Shown piece after piece: positions 41,815 to 50,525 of a stretch of DNA of 55,919 nt (position 1 is its first letter; each line of letters begins with the position of its first letter). A program made the position numbers and the translations under genes. The stretch comes from Aestuariivita boseongensis (GTDB lineage: Bacteria; Pseudomonadota; Alphaproteobacteria; Rhodobacterales; Rhodobacteraceae). The DNA lies in the NCBI RefSeq assembly GCF_001262635.1, contig NZ_JXYH01000025.1:1-55919 (forward strand). The letters run 5' to 3'. The notes under the pieces were generated by a model. That model worked only from the letters and a program-made list of their open reading frames with translations, was not told the origin of the DNA and did no database searches.

Positions 41815-44002
41815 AGCGCATGAACTCCTTGTCGAGCTCGTCATCCGATGCCGACAGATCAAGGTCGATTCCACCACCTTCATGGTTGGACCGCGCTTCG
41901 GCGCCGTCAGCTGCCGGGCTGGCCATCCGCTCAGAAGACAGAACCAGCGGTCGCTTGGCCTTGGTTTTCTTCGCGGAAGCGCCGCCCTGATCGATCGCGA
42001 AGAACCCGATCACTTCGGCCAGTGTCTCAGCTTCCTGAGCCAGCAGTTCGCTGTTCGCGGCTGATTCTTCAGCTGCAGCCGAATTCTGCTGGATCACGCG
42101 ATCGAGTTCACGGATCGCCTGATTGATCTGGTCGGCACCGACATTTTGCTCGCGTGTGGCGGAACTGATCTCCTGCACCAGGTCTGCGGTCCTTTGGATG
42201 TTGGGAACCAGGGTTTCGAGCATCCGGCCGGCCTCGCTTGATACCTGAACCGTTTCGCCGGACAGCTGACTGATCTCCGCCGCGGCGGCCTGGCTGCGTT
42301 CGGCCAGTTTCCGAACCTCGGAAGCAACCACCGCGAAGCCTTTCCCGTGTTGGCCAGCCCGCGCGGCCTCAACCGCAGCGTTGAGGGCCAGAAGGTCCGT
42401 CTGACGGGCGATTTCCTGGATGATGTTGATCTTGTCCGCGATCGTCTTCATCGCAGTCACAGCGCGTTCAACGGCGTCACCGCTCTTTTTGGCTTCTGCC
42501 GCCGACTGGGTCGCGATTTTTTCGGTCTGCGATGCATTGTCTGCCGTCTGGCTGATATTGGCCGTCATCTCTTCGATCGAGGCCGAAGCCTCCTCGGCCG
42601 CCGCCGCCTGGCTGCTTGCGCCCGAGCTCAGTGATTGCGCTGTCTGGCTCATCTCGGACGAACCGGTCGACACGCGGTCGGCACTTGCATTCGCGCGGCG
42701 GATGACGTCGCGCAGACGCATCGTCATGTCGCGCAGAGCGAGACCCAATCTATCCTGTTCGGACCTTGGAGAAACCTCGACGGTCAGGTCGCCTTTGGCG
42801 ATCGACTCGGCCGAGCCGCTCATGCTGTTCAGATCCGCAACCATTTTCTGCATGGCGTTCAGCAGATCACCGATTTCGTTCTTCTTGTCGGTGTGGGTGT
42901 TGACCTGAAGGTTGCCGCGCGACACGTCGTTCACCACACCAACAGCCTGGGCAAGACCCCGCCCGATGCTGACAGACAGATACAGTGCAGCGGCGATTGC
43001 GATCGCGGCGGCAACAGCGCCGACGGTGATCAATTCGGTACGTGCGCGATTGTATTCGGCAAGCGCATTCTGGCGGGTGATGCCAAGGATCTCTACCGAG
43101 CGATCAGCCATGTCGACCGCGGCATCGAACGCAGCGCCAAAGGCGGGTTCCAGTTCGTTATTCAGCTTTTCATCTGCGAGGAAGTTCGTGTTTTGCAGTG
43201 TCAGGGCAATGACTTGCTGCAAGGCCGGCTGCCATTCGCCAAAGGCGCTGCGGATGCGTTCAACTGCCGCGCTGTGAAGCGGCCCCACAGCTTCGGAGAG
43301 ATCCGCCAGCTGCGTCTCGGCCGAGCGCGTCAGTTGCTCCAGTTCGGCATGAACCTGCGCCATACTTTCCGGGGACGTATCGACCATCAGGTTTGTCTTG
43401 GCGACTTTGATCTCGAACAATGTGGCTTTCAGAGTGCGCAGATTCCCTGCAAGACCCGTTGTCGCTGTGTCGAAGCGATCTTCACGGGCTTCGATCGCGC
43501 TCTGAAGCGCGGTGACTTCTTCCATGAGTGCCTTTGAAAGCGGTGCGCTTTCTGCTTTGTAGCGATTTACGGCCTGATAATTTGTGTTCTGCACGGCGAT
43601 TTCGCGCAGTTCGGCCTCGATGTTGCGGAACTCGGCAATCCGATCCTCCAAATTCGCCAGAAGTGCACGGGATGCCTCCGTTTTCAGGAGCGGGCGCATC
43701 TCTTCTACATATTCGAGAGGCTTGTCCAGCCAGATGTCCGCCTTTGCCGCCGCCGCCGCCACGGCCTCGGCTTCGTCGAGGATAATGTAGCTTTTGATGA
43801 GGCTCATGGAGCGTGCCAGCGCGGCTTCGATGGCAACGCTGCGTTCCAGCTGAATGGCGGTTTCGTCGGCGAGGCCCACGATCTCATCCCGCAGGTTGGC
43901 TGTTTTTTGTAGCGCCAGGAAGCTTGATACCCCCAGCAGCAGCACCAGTGTTACGAAGACGGCAACAAGTTGCGTCTTAATTTTTAATTTGTTCAGGAAC
44001 AT
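41804..44002 (-). CDS. Methyl-accepting chemotaxis receptor (membrane)
   Basis: This 732-residue transducer has TM1 at about residues 11-31, a large helical periplasmic sensor region (32-324), TM2 at about 325-345, a HAMP domain (to about 400) and the signalling coiled coil. Its hairpin tip is [20 protein letters not shown] with [17 protein letters not shown]. The sensor part is all-helical, like a four-helix-bundle type. The acidic C-terminus ends [13 protein letters not shown], without a NWETF CheR-binding pentapeptide. It is encoded between two cheW genes inside the che operon, so it is likely the core receptor of this cluster. The ligand is unknown. Confidence 0.94.
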   Translation of the reverse strand: MFLNKLKIKTQLVAVFVTLVLLLGVSSFLALQKTANLRDEIVGLADETAIQLERSVAIEAALARSMSLIKSYIILDEAEAVAAAAAKADIWLDKPLEYVEEMRPLLKTEASRALLANLEDRIAEFRNIEAELREIAVQNTNYQAVNRYKAESAPLSKALMEEVTALQSAIEAREDRFDTATTGLAGNLRTLKATLFEIKVAKTNLMVDTSPESMAQVHAELEQLTRSAETQLADLSEAVGPLHSAAVERIRSAFGEWQPALQQVIALTLQNTNFLADEKLNNELEPAFGAAFDAAVDMADRSVEILGITRQNALAEYNRARTELITVGAVAAAIAIAAALYLSVSIGRGLAQAVGVVNDVSRGNLQVNTHTDKKNEIGDLLNAMQKMVADLNSMSGSAESIAKGDLTVEVSPRSEQDRLGLALRDMTMRLRDVIRRANASADRVSTGSSEMSQTAQSLSSGASSQAAAAEEASASIEEMTANISQTADNASQTEKIATQSAAEAKKSGDAVERAVTAMKTIADKINIIQEIARQTDLLALNAAVEAARAGQHGKGFAVVASEVRKLAERSQAAAAEISQLSGETVQVSSEAGRMLETLVPNIQRTADLVQEISSATREQNVGADQINQAIRELDRVIQQNSAAAEESAANSELLAQEAETLAEVIGFFAIDQGGASAKKTKAKRPLVLSSERMASPAADGAEARSNHEGGGIDLDLSASDDELDKEFMRYAS

Positions 44003-44019
44003 TTAAACACTCCGTTCAG

Positions 44020-44550
44020 TCAAAGTGCGGCGTCCGAGCCGCGGGTATCGAGAAAGCTGAAGGTTTCTTCCAGCAGGATGATCAGGTCACCTTTGTGCTT
44101 GATTGCGCCCCGAAAGCATTCGGTCGGCCACCGAACGCCAAGGTCGGGGATCGGTTCAACTTCGGCGGTGGCGGCGTCGATCACGTCCTCCACCGCGTCG
44201 GCCATGATCGCGATTTTGGTCAGTTCACCGTCAATCGCGATTTCAATGACCAGCAGACGACTGCTGTGCAGACGTTCACCGCTCTCCATGCCAAGGCGAT
44301 GACGCAGGTCGATCAATGGCACGATCGTTCCGCGAACGTTCAGCAGGCTGGGTGCGAGTGACCCGCTGTTTGGCACCCGCGTTGTGCGCTGAGGGTCAAT
44401 GATTTCCGCAACGGCGCCTACGGCGATGGCGAAGCGTTCGCCGTCCATCCGGAAGGTCAGCAGCGTTTCGGTGGCGTCTACCGGCACGCCGTCCACAGTG
44501 GCCAGGCCGATGGGTGCGGTGTCAGTCTGCGAGTGGATTTCCTGTTGCAT
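44020..44550 (-). CDS. cheW: Chemotaxis coupling protein CheW
   Basis: This 176-residue CheW-domain protein has the core ETLLTFRMDGERFAIAVGAV, APSLLNVRGTIVPLIDLRHRLGM, IMADAVEDVID and FRGAIKHKGDLIILLEE. The N-terminal 25 residues are variable. It lies between cheA (14-bp gap) and the receptor gene (17-bp gap). It differs in sequence from the second CheW at 41284, so the pair is not a recent duplication. Both could sit in the same receptor-kinase array. Confidence 0.93.
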   Translation of the reverse strand: MQQEIHSQTDTAPIGLATVDGVPVDATETLLTFRMDGERFAIAVGAVAEIIDPQRTTRVPNSGSLAPSLLNVRGTIVPLIDLRHRLGMESGERLHSSRLLVIEIAIDGELTKIAIMADAVEDVIDAATAEVEPIPDLGVRWPTECFRGAIKHKGDLIILLEETFSFLDTRGSDAAL

Positions 44551-44564
44551 GACGAGTTTCCCTT

Positions 44565-46550
44565 TCAGGCTGCGATCTGCCGCACCGCGTCGGCACGGCG
44601 TACGATGGCATTGGCGTCCAGGATGAGCGCAACCGAGCCGTCCCCGAGGATCGTCGCCCCGGCCAGGCCCTCGACTGAGCGGTGAAAACGGCTCAGCGGT
44701 TTGATAACGGTCTGCAATTGCCCCACGACATCGTCGACGGCGAAGCCAATGCGGCGTCCATCCGCGGTGACGACAACGACACGGCGACCTTTCGCCCCGC
44801 TCTGGCCGAAGCCAAACAGCTGATCGAGATCGATATAGGGCACCCAGCTTTCGCGGATCTGAAGCATCCGGCGACCGTTGTCATGCACCATGTTCCTGTC
44901 GGGAAGATCGACACATTCCTCGACGGCGGCGAGCGGAATCACGAAGTGATCGTCATCGACCCGCACCATCAGACCGTCGATAATGGCGAGGGTCAGCGGC
45001 AGCCTGAGGGTGACTTCGGTGCCTTCGCCAGGGCGCGACCGGACATCAATGGTCCCGCGCAGAGCGTCAATCACTCCGCGGACGGCATCCATTCCCACAC
45101 CTCGACCAGAGACGTTCGAGATGGTTTCGGCAGTGGAAAACCCGGGCTCGAAAATGAGTTGATGCAGTTCGGCGGCGCTCAGGGACTGATCGCTGCTGAT
45201 CAGTTTGCGTTCGATCGCGCGCGCACGGATCGCCTCGGTATCGAGGCCTCCACCGTCGTCCGAGACGGTGATCAAGACCTCACCGCCGGCTTGTTCAGCG
45301 CGCAGGCAGATGGTTGCTGTTTCAGGTTTGCCCTGTGCGGCCCGGATGTCTGCGGATTCGACACCGTGGTCGATCGAATTCCGCACCATATGCACCAGCG
45401 GATCAGTCAGCGCGTCTATGATGTTCTTGTCGACCTCGGTCTCGCCCCCTTCGGTGGTCAGGGCAACCGCCTTGCCCAGATCGCTGGACAGGTCGCGCAC
45501 AAGCCGGCGGAATTTGCCAAACACCATGGATACCGGCAGCATACGGATCGACAACGTGGTGTCGCGCAGCCCGGTGACCAGAGCCTCGATCTCTTCGGCT
45601 GTTCCAGACAAGCGGGGGTCGTCGATCTCGGATGAGATCGCCTTGAGACGTGCTTGTGCGATAACAAGCTCGCCCAGTTGGTTCATGAGATCGTCCAGAC
45701 GGCTGGCCTGCACGCGCACGCTGTCGCCGCCCGAAGCCTGGCCTTTGGCGGGTGTGCTGGTCTTTTCAGCACCGCGGTCCGGAAGAGCGGCATCATTTTC
45801 CGCAGGCTCCGGCATGTCCTGCGCCTCAAGCTGTGTTTCCTCGATGGTCAGTTCAGCATCCATCTGGAACAGGAACACATCCTCGATCGCGGCGCGGTCA
45901 ACCGGGCCAACCAGCTCGATGATCCAGGCGATGTAGCACTCCGCCGGGTCATAGCTGTCCAGTCCCGGCACCGCGTCGAGTTGGGGCGTCACCATTGTGC
46001 GGCCCAGCCCACTGAGTTCCGCCAACAGAAGATCAGGGCGGACACCCATGCCAAGGGAGCCCGGCTCGGGACGGAACCGGATGTGCCATCGACGTTCTAT
46101 CACCGGCGCATTCGGCTGGTTGGAACTGGCGGTATCCTCTGACGGGCGGTCCGCGGCAGACAAAGTGTCAGATCCGGTGATCTCCCCCAGCTTGGCCAAC
46201 AGGTTTCGGTCGGTTTCCGCCAGTTCTGGCGTAAGCGCGGTATCCGGGCCCAGGTCCAGCAACGCGGCTATGTGATCACGCGAGGCAAGAGCAACGGCAA
46301 CCAGGTCGGGTGTCACAAACGCACTGCCATTGCGCACCTTTTCGAAGCAATCTTCGAAATGATGGATGAAGTCGCCCAGCGCGCGGAACCCGAACATATT
46401 GCCCGAGCCTTTCAGCGTGTGCAGCGCACGGAACGCATTTGCGATATTGATCGCGTCCTGCGGGTTCTCGTCGAGCTCAAGCAGGGCTTCTTCAAGTGCG
46501 GCCAGCAGATCGTCGGCCTCTTGGAGGAAGGTATCAGTCGGGCTGCTCAT
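44565..46550 (-). CDS. cheA: Chemotaxis histidine kinase CheA
   Basis: This 661-residue kinase has all domains. P1 (Hpt) has the phosphorylated His44 in ALHTLKGSGNMFGF. A P2-like region lies at about 155-240. P3 (dimerisation) is around LDDLMNQLGELVIAQARL. P4 (catalytic) has the N box MVRNSIDHGVE, G1 DDGGGLD and G2 GRGVGMDAV. The C-terminal P5 (CheW-like) has DDHFVIPLAAVEECVDLP. It phosphorylates CheY (46555) and CheB (39341). An acidic low-complexity linker lies near residues 230-270. It is encoded 4 bp after cheY. Confidence 0.95.
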   Translation of the reverse strand: MSSPTDTFLQEADDLLAALEEALLELDENPQDAINIANAFRALHTLKGSGNMFGFRALGDFIHHFEDCFEKVRNGSAFVTPDLVAVALASRDHIAALLDLGPDTALTPELAETDRNLLAKLGEITGSDTLSAADRPSEDTASSNQPNAPVIERRWHIRFRPEPGSLGMGVRPDLLLAELSGLGRTMVTPQLDAVPGLDSYDPAECYIAWIIELVGPVDRAAIEDVFLFQMDAELTIEETQLEAQDMPEPAENDAALPDRGAEKTSTPAKGQASGGDSVRVQASRLDDLMNQLGELVIAQARLKAISSEIDDPRLSGTAEEIEALVTGLRDTTLSIRMLPVSMVFGKFRRLVRDLSSDLGKAVALTTEGGETEVDKNIIDALTDPLVHMVRNSIDHGVESADIRAAQGKPETATICLRAEQAGGEVLITVSDDGGGLDTEAIRARAIERKLISSDQSLSAAELHQLIFEPGFSTAETISNVSGRGVGMDAVRGVIDALRGTIDVRSRPGEGTEVTLRLPLTLAIIDGLMVRVDDDHFVIPLAAVEECVDLPDRNMVHDNGRRMLQIRESWVPYIDLDQLFGFGQSGAKGRRVVVVTADGRRIGFAVDDVVGQLQTVIKPLSRFHRSVEGLAGATILGDGSVALILDANAIVRRADAVRQIAA

Positions 46551-46554
46551 GGTG

Positions 46555-46920
46555 TTATCCGATCATTTTCGACACGACCGCACAGATTTTCTGCTCGTCG
46601 AAGGGTTTCACGATCCAGCCGGCCGCGCCGGCCTGTTTGCCTTCCAGCATTTTTTCCTTCTGCGACTCGGTCGTCAGAAGGACGATCGGCACGCCATCCA
46701 GCGTTCGGTCGCTGCGCACCGCGCGGATCATCTCGATCCCGTTCATGTTCGGCATGTTGAGATCCGTGATGACCATGTCCACGGCGTTCGCCTTCAGTGC
46801 GGCCAGGCCCGCGCGCCCGTCCTCGGCCTGGATGACCTTGTATCCCTTGGGTTGCAGCGCAAAGGCGATTGCGCTGCGAATGCTTGCGCTGTCGTCGACT
46901 GTCAGGACTGTCTTGCTCAT
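46555..46920 (-). CDS. cheY: Chemotaxis response regulator CheY
   Basis: This 121-residue single-domain receiver has the acidic pair Asp9/Asp10 (TVDDSASIR), the phosphorylation site Asp53 (VITDLNMPNMNG), the conserved Thr83/Thr84 (LLTTES) and Lys105 (WIVKPFD). It starts MSKTVLTVDDSAS. It is expected to bind the flagellar motor switch after CheA phosphorylation, or to act as a phosphate sink; the sequence does not tell which. It overlaps the STAS gene by 4 bp at its start and lies 4 bp before cheA. Confidence 0.95.
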   Translation of the reverse strand: MSKTVLTVDDSASIRSAIAFALQPKGYKVIQAEDGRAGLAALKANAVDMVITDLNMPNMNGIEMIRAVRSDRTLDGVPIVLLTTESQKEKMLEGKQAGAAGWIVKPFDEQKICAVVSKMIG

Positions 46921-47201
46921 CCTGTTGCTCCTGTTTGTGATGGGCGGCCGAATGCGTCCAACGCGGCCTTGGCCGTTTCGCCCAGCCGAATCCCCGATTC
47001 GGATGCCGTGTTGCTGACAGAGGCCAGAAGTTGCACGGTTGAGATCGATACCTCCTCCGTGGAATTGATCAGGTCCACGGTCAGCGACCCGGCATCAGCT
47101 TTCAGCCGTGTCCTCAAATCCTCGACAACGCCGCGCGCTTCGGCAGCGGACAAATTTGCGGGAATCTGGACGATCCCAGGCGAGTGTTCTGAATCAGGCA
47201 C
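46917..47201 (-). CDS. STAS-domain protein of the chemotaxis operon
   Basis: This 94-residue small protein resembles STAS/anti-sigma-antagonist domains. It has IVQIPANLSAAEARGVVEDL, then SLTVDLINSTEEVSISTVQLLASV, where STAS proteins carry the conserved DxSGVxxIDSxGLxLL loop, and a helical C-terminus. The serine in SIST could be a phosphorylation site, as in SpoIIAA-like proteins (inference). It is the first gene of the che operon and overlaps cheY by 4 bp. STAS proteins head che operons in several alphaproteobacteria, but their role is unclear. Confidence 0.8.
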   Translation of the reverse strand: MPDSEHSPGIVQIPANLSAAEARGVVEDLRTRLKADAGSLTVDLINSTEEVSISTVQLLASVSNTASESGIRLGETAKAALDAFGRPSQTGATG

Positions 47202-47380
47202 CGGAAGCTCCCTCAGTTGCGTTTGCCAGAACGATTAGCCGCCGAATCTTAAGCAATCGTGCAGACCGCCAACAAACTGCCCCGCATTGATCGAACCACG
47301 GCAGATCGCCTGGGATTTGCGAATTATTAAGGTCTGTCGTCGCAGCTAAGAGCCTGGGATTCGGGTAGTGAGGGTTCGCG

Positions 47381-49042
47381 ATGGCCGTAAGAGCCAAAGT
47401 CAAAAGCATGAATTCGATCGAAAAGTCTTTCGAGGATGGTCTGAATGCGGTCCGCGCAACGTCGGATCCGCTTGTTGCAAATCTGAATGCGGTCCGTGAC
47501 AGGGCTGGTGCGGTCTCAGATCGGGCCCAGTCTCTGGTGGCGTCTATCGACGCGATCAATTCCGCCGCGACGCCGTCCCAGACGGAACACGACCCGCTGG
47601 CGCTTCTGTCGATGACGCTTGAGGCGACCCAAGGCCTGCAAAGGTCTGTCTCGGCGCTGGAAACCATAAAACTTGGACATCTTGTCGACATGCTGGGCAG
47701 GCAGACCCAGACGAACCGGATGATATCGACCTGTCTGCAGGTGGAGGTCACGAAGATTTCAGCCCAGGACGCGGGCCTTGGCGAGTTTTCCGAGGCGCTG
47801 TCCGCCTTTTCGAAGCGTTTCCTGGTGCTGGTGTTGAAGGCCAAGAAATCCGTTGCAGCGATCTTCAGAAACATCGAGAAATCCCGACTTCAGCTGAATG
47901 GCGAAGTTGCGCGACAGCGCCAGCAGATCGGGGTTGTCGAGGCGCTGGTTGCCTCGCAAAAGACAGGTCACGACCTGCACCAGGAAGTGACCCAGACGCT
48001 TCAGGCGCGGGTCGAGAACCTTCTGGACGCAACGCATTCGGCCATCTGTGATCTGCTGCGCAGTCTTCAGTTCCTCGATGCATTCACCCAGCGTCTGGAC
48101 AACGCACGAAAAATCGTCGGCCAGGCCAGTGACATGTCGCCGGAAATTCGTGGGCAGGCACACGCTCTTGTCATCGCACAGCTTGGTCAGTTGCTGACCG
48201 ATACGCGCGACATTCGCGCCCGATCAAAGCGGGCGCTGAAAGATATCCAGGATGCGTCCCAGACGGCGCAGACGGACCTGGCCGGAGGATCGGGGTTCAA
48301 CGCGCAGCTCAATACATGGATCGAATCGCAATCAAAGGTCACGGTTTCCATAGAACGCTGCGCTGCCGACAGCCGCGTTGCGCTTGAGGCTGTGTTTTCC
48401 ATGATCGACGCGCTCGACCGGGAGAGTGAAGTGATGGCGACAGAGCTTGGACACTTTGCCGACCTGGCCCAGGATTTCCGCATCGTCGGAATGAACGGAG
48501 CGATTGCAGCTGCCCGGCAGAATGCCTCGACCAATGCGATGAGCAGCAGCGGCTTTCTGGCCAAGGAAGCCGGTACGCTGGCGCGGGAAGCAACCAATAT
48601 TCTTGAGGAATGCAGCGGGATCGTTCACGGGCTTCGAACCCGGATATCGCATCTGGACAAGCAGACGCTTGGGGACATCGTGGCCAAGGTCAGTGCCTAT
48701 AGTGATGCGACGGCGAATTCGATTGCCGAATTCCGAGAGTCCAAGATGGCGGTCAATGACGGATTGGCGCAACTCGGGGCGGCGTTGAAGGACCTTCTGC
48801 GAGCCTGCGAGGATGCGCGGTCTGTTGATTCCCAGTATGTGAAGATGGAAGCGCTGCTTGAAAACGTTGTCGCCCTGATGGATTCGCCTGGCGTGTCATT
48901 GAAACAGACCGATGCGCTTGAGTGGGTGTGGGCATGTTACACAACCGAAGACGAACGGCGTTTGCATGCGGCGTTGATTGGTCCGCGCACAGACGACGCT
49001 AATGTTCAGCTGGACGATGAATTGGACGATTTCTTGCTTTGA
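47381..49042 (+). CDS. Soluble coiled-coil chemotaxis-associated protein with CheZ-like motifs
   Basis: This 553-residue protein has no membrane segment or HAMP and is nearly all helical. Three stretches stand out. Residues 226-240 read LRSLQFLDAFTQRLD, containing F-x-D-x-x-x-Q (Asp233, Gln237) like the CheZ active-site helix FQDLTGQ. Residues 366-408 (FRIVGMNGAIAAARQ, then GFLAKEAGTLAREATN) resemble a degenerate receptor hairpin tip, with Ala in place of the Glu of NAAIEAAR. The C-terminus DDELDDFLL resembles the CheY-binding tail of CheZ (DDLLDSLGF). The segment YTTEDERRLHAAL precedes it. It is divergent from the che operon. A role as CheY phosphatase or receptor-array component is inference; the family is not recognised. 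Confidence 0.75.
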   Translation: MAVRAKVKSMNSIEKSFEDGLNAVRATSDPLVANLNAVRDRAGAVSDRAQSLVASIDAINSAATPSQTEHDPLALLSMTLEATQGLQRSVSALETIKLGHLVDMLGRQTQTNRMISTCLQVEVTKISAQDAGLGEFSEALSAFSKRFLVLVLKAKKSVAAIFRNIEKSRLQLNGEVARQRQQIGVVEALVASQKTGHDLHQEVTQTLQARVENLLDATHSAICDLLRSLQFLDAFTQRLDNARKIVGQASDMSPEIRGQAHALVIAQLGQLLTDTRDIRARSKRALKDIQDASQTAQTDLAGGSGFNAQLNTWIESQSKVTVSIERCAADSRVALEAVFSMIDALDRESEVMATELGHFADLAQDFRIVGMNGAIAAARQNASTNAMSSSGFLAKEAGTLAREATNILEECSGIVHGLRTRISHLDKQTLGDIVAKVSAYSDATANSIAEFRESKMAVNDGLAQLGAALKDLLRACEDARSVDSQYVKMEALLENVVALMDSPGVSLKQTDALEWVWACYTTEDERRLHAALIGPRTDDANVQLDDELDDFLL

Positions 49043-49336
49043 TCTGTTCGTACAGCGCGGGTCTCAGATCGGCCGATCCGCAGGCATCTTGCGTCCCTCT
49101 CCCCCAAGACACAGCAGGGCCCATCCTGTTCTCACCGGCCCGTACCGCGTTGCTTGCTTTCGCATGCGGGGCGTCTTTTCGGAAACCCCGTGCCTTGGGC
49201 GCTGATTTCAGAACATGGCAGTTCTGTTTCGGCCGCGGCCAATCACATGAAGATCGTTCTGCCATCCCGTTAACGGTTTCTACTGTTGTGGCGGGTAACA
49301 CTCAGATTCGTATAGATGGTGTTTTTGGAGGTTACT

Positions 49337-49651
49337 TTGAACAACAGGGTCATGATCCGCCGCGCAGATACGCGGTTTGACGCGGAAAACAGTTGTACGG
49401 CCTACTTCAACGGCCATCCGATGCACGGTAGATTGATTGACCTATCGCAGGGCGGTGCATCGTTCAGGTTGAATTTCGGCTCTCTCGACAATCTGGGCAA
49501 CCAGATCGAAACCCTGATCATCGACGGTATCGGTCGGTTCAGCACAGAAAAGAGATGGTCGGCAGGCGAACGTTTCGGCGTACGGTTTATTCATGATGAC
49601 GAAACCGCCGCTGCTGTCCGCGATTTCCTGAAGGACCGCCGTAGCAGCTAA
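49337..49651 (+). CDS. PilZ-domain protein
   Basis: This is a single PilZ domain of about 104 residues. The c-di-GMP binding signature is visible: the arginine switch MIRRADTRFDAE (RxxxR) followed about 30 residues later by LIDLSQGGASFRL (D/NxSxxG). It would bind c-di-GMP in the cytoplasm and affect motility or surface behaviour. The frame is open from an ATG at 49316. GGAGG at 49327-49331 lies five bases before a TTG at 49337, so the TTG is the more likely start. It follows the chemotaxis-associated gene by about 290 bp and probably has its own promoter. Confidence 0.85.
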   Translation: MNNRVMIRRADTRFDAENSCTAYFNGHPMHGRLIDLSQGGASFRLNFGSLDNLGNQIETLIIDGIGRFSTEKRWSAGERFGVRFIHDDETAAAVRDFLKDRRSS

Positions 49652-49658
49652 CACAACC

Positions 49659-49675
49659 GCGCCGCAATACGGCGC
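49659..49675 (+). terminator. Possible 3' hairpin after the PilZ gene
   Basis: GCGCCG and CGGCGC pair exactly around the loop CAATA, starting 8 bp after the PilZ stop codon. The next bases are AGGTT, so there is no proper U-tract and termination is uncertain. Confidence 0.35.
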
Positions 49676-49836
49676 AGGTTGCCACCGGCCATTGCTGGGG
49701 CGGCGTTGCGGGCGCGGGGCGCATCGGCAGAGCGCCGGTTGGGCCCATCGGAAAAACACTTTCTGAAGAAATGGGTAAATAACTGATTTTCATAGTGAAA
49801 TCTTGAGTGGCGTCTTTCGCGGATTGCAAACCGGCT

Positions 49837-49965
49837 ATGAAATCCGAACCTGCCTCAAAAAAGTGCTTGATCGAATCCGGCCCGACCAATAAACGCGCCG
49901 AACATTTCGGATCCGAACCCAACTCGGAGCATGTCTCGCACAGGCTCATTCCCGGGGGGCGCTAA
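49837..49965 (+). CDS. Possible short leader ORF upstream of speD
   Basis: A 42-codon frame starts MKSEPASKKCLIESG and stops 41 bp before the speD ATG. It has no visible ribosome-binding site. Codon use is unremarkable and the peptide matches nothing I know. Polyamine genes in other bacteria and eukaryotes are sometimes controlled by upstream peptides, which makes it worth noting, but chance is at least as likely. Confidence 0.15.
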   Translation: MKSEPASKKCLIESGPTNKRAEHFGSEPNSEHVSHRLIPGGR

Positions 49966-50006
49966 GGACCGGCTGGATGCGATCTACTGGAACGAAGGGG
50001 AGTGTC

Positions 50007-50525
50007 ATGAAGGACATCGACCTCTTCCAACTGGGGCTCGGTCTGGAGACAGGCGCCCAAGAGGAAGGAACCATGTGCGGGGTAATTCCCGCCAATGAGA
50101 ATGCTGCTGCCGTCGTATTGGACGACAGCCGCGACGATCACTTCATTCGCCGTGACGGCGATGTGTTTGCGGGCACGCATCTGATCATCGAGGTCGTGAA
50201 TGGTCACGGTCTGGATGACGAGGCGCGCATACAGCAGGCATTTCGCGACTGCGTCACCGAATGCGGTGCAACGCTGCTGCATATCCACACCCACAAGTTC
50301 AGCCCCCAGGGCGTGAGCGGTGTGGCGGTGCTGGCGGAAAGCCATATCTCGGTCCATACCTGGCCCGAGATCGGCTATGGCGCGTTTGACGTGTTCATGT
50401 GCGGCGACGCGCAGCCCTGGCGCGCGGTTGACGTACTGAAGGCGGCCTTTGCCACCAATGACGTGCGCGTGCAGGAACTGCGCCGCGGGTCGGGCCTGGT
50501 CAGCGACGAGGGCCTGGCGGCATGA
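50007..50525 (+). CDS. speD: S-adenosylmethionine decarboxylase proenzyme
   Basis: This 172-residue prokaryotic AdoMetDC makes decarboxylated SAM, the aminopropyl donor for spermidine. The self-cleavage site lies between Glu111 and Ser112 in VLAESHISVHTWPE; the serine becomes the pyruvoyl group. His117 and Cys132 (DVFMCGDAQ) are the expected processing and proton-donor residues. The N-terminus is about 50 residues longer than in the shortest family members. The ATG at 50007, after GAAGGGGAG, is chosen over an in-frame codon at 49977. It overlaps speE by 4 bp. Confidence 0.94.
   Translation: MKDIDLFQLGLGLETGAQEEGTMCGVIPANENAAAVVLDDSRDDHFIRRDGDVFAGTHLIIEVVNGHGLDDEARIQQAFRDCVTECGATLLHIHTHKFSPQGVSGVAVLAESHISVHTWPEIGYGAFDVFMCGDAQPWRAVDVLKAAFATNDVRVQELRRGSGLVSDEGLAA

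Larger units (their letters stand above)
49652..50006. other. 355-bp upstream region of speDE
   Basis: Apart from the hairpin after the PilZ gene and one possible short frame (49837-49965), no gene is visible. An AT-rich part at about 49740-49800 could hold the speD promoter; I cannot fix its -35 and -10 boxes. GAAGGGGAG just before 50007 is the speD ribosome-binding site. Confidence 0.4.
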
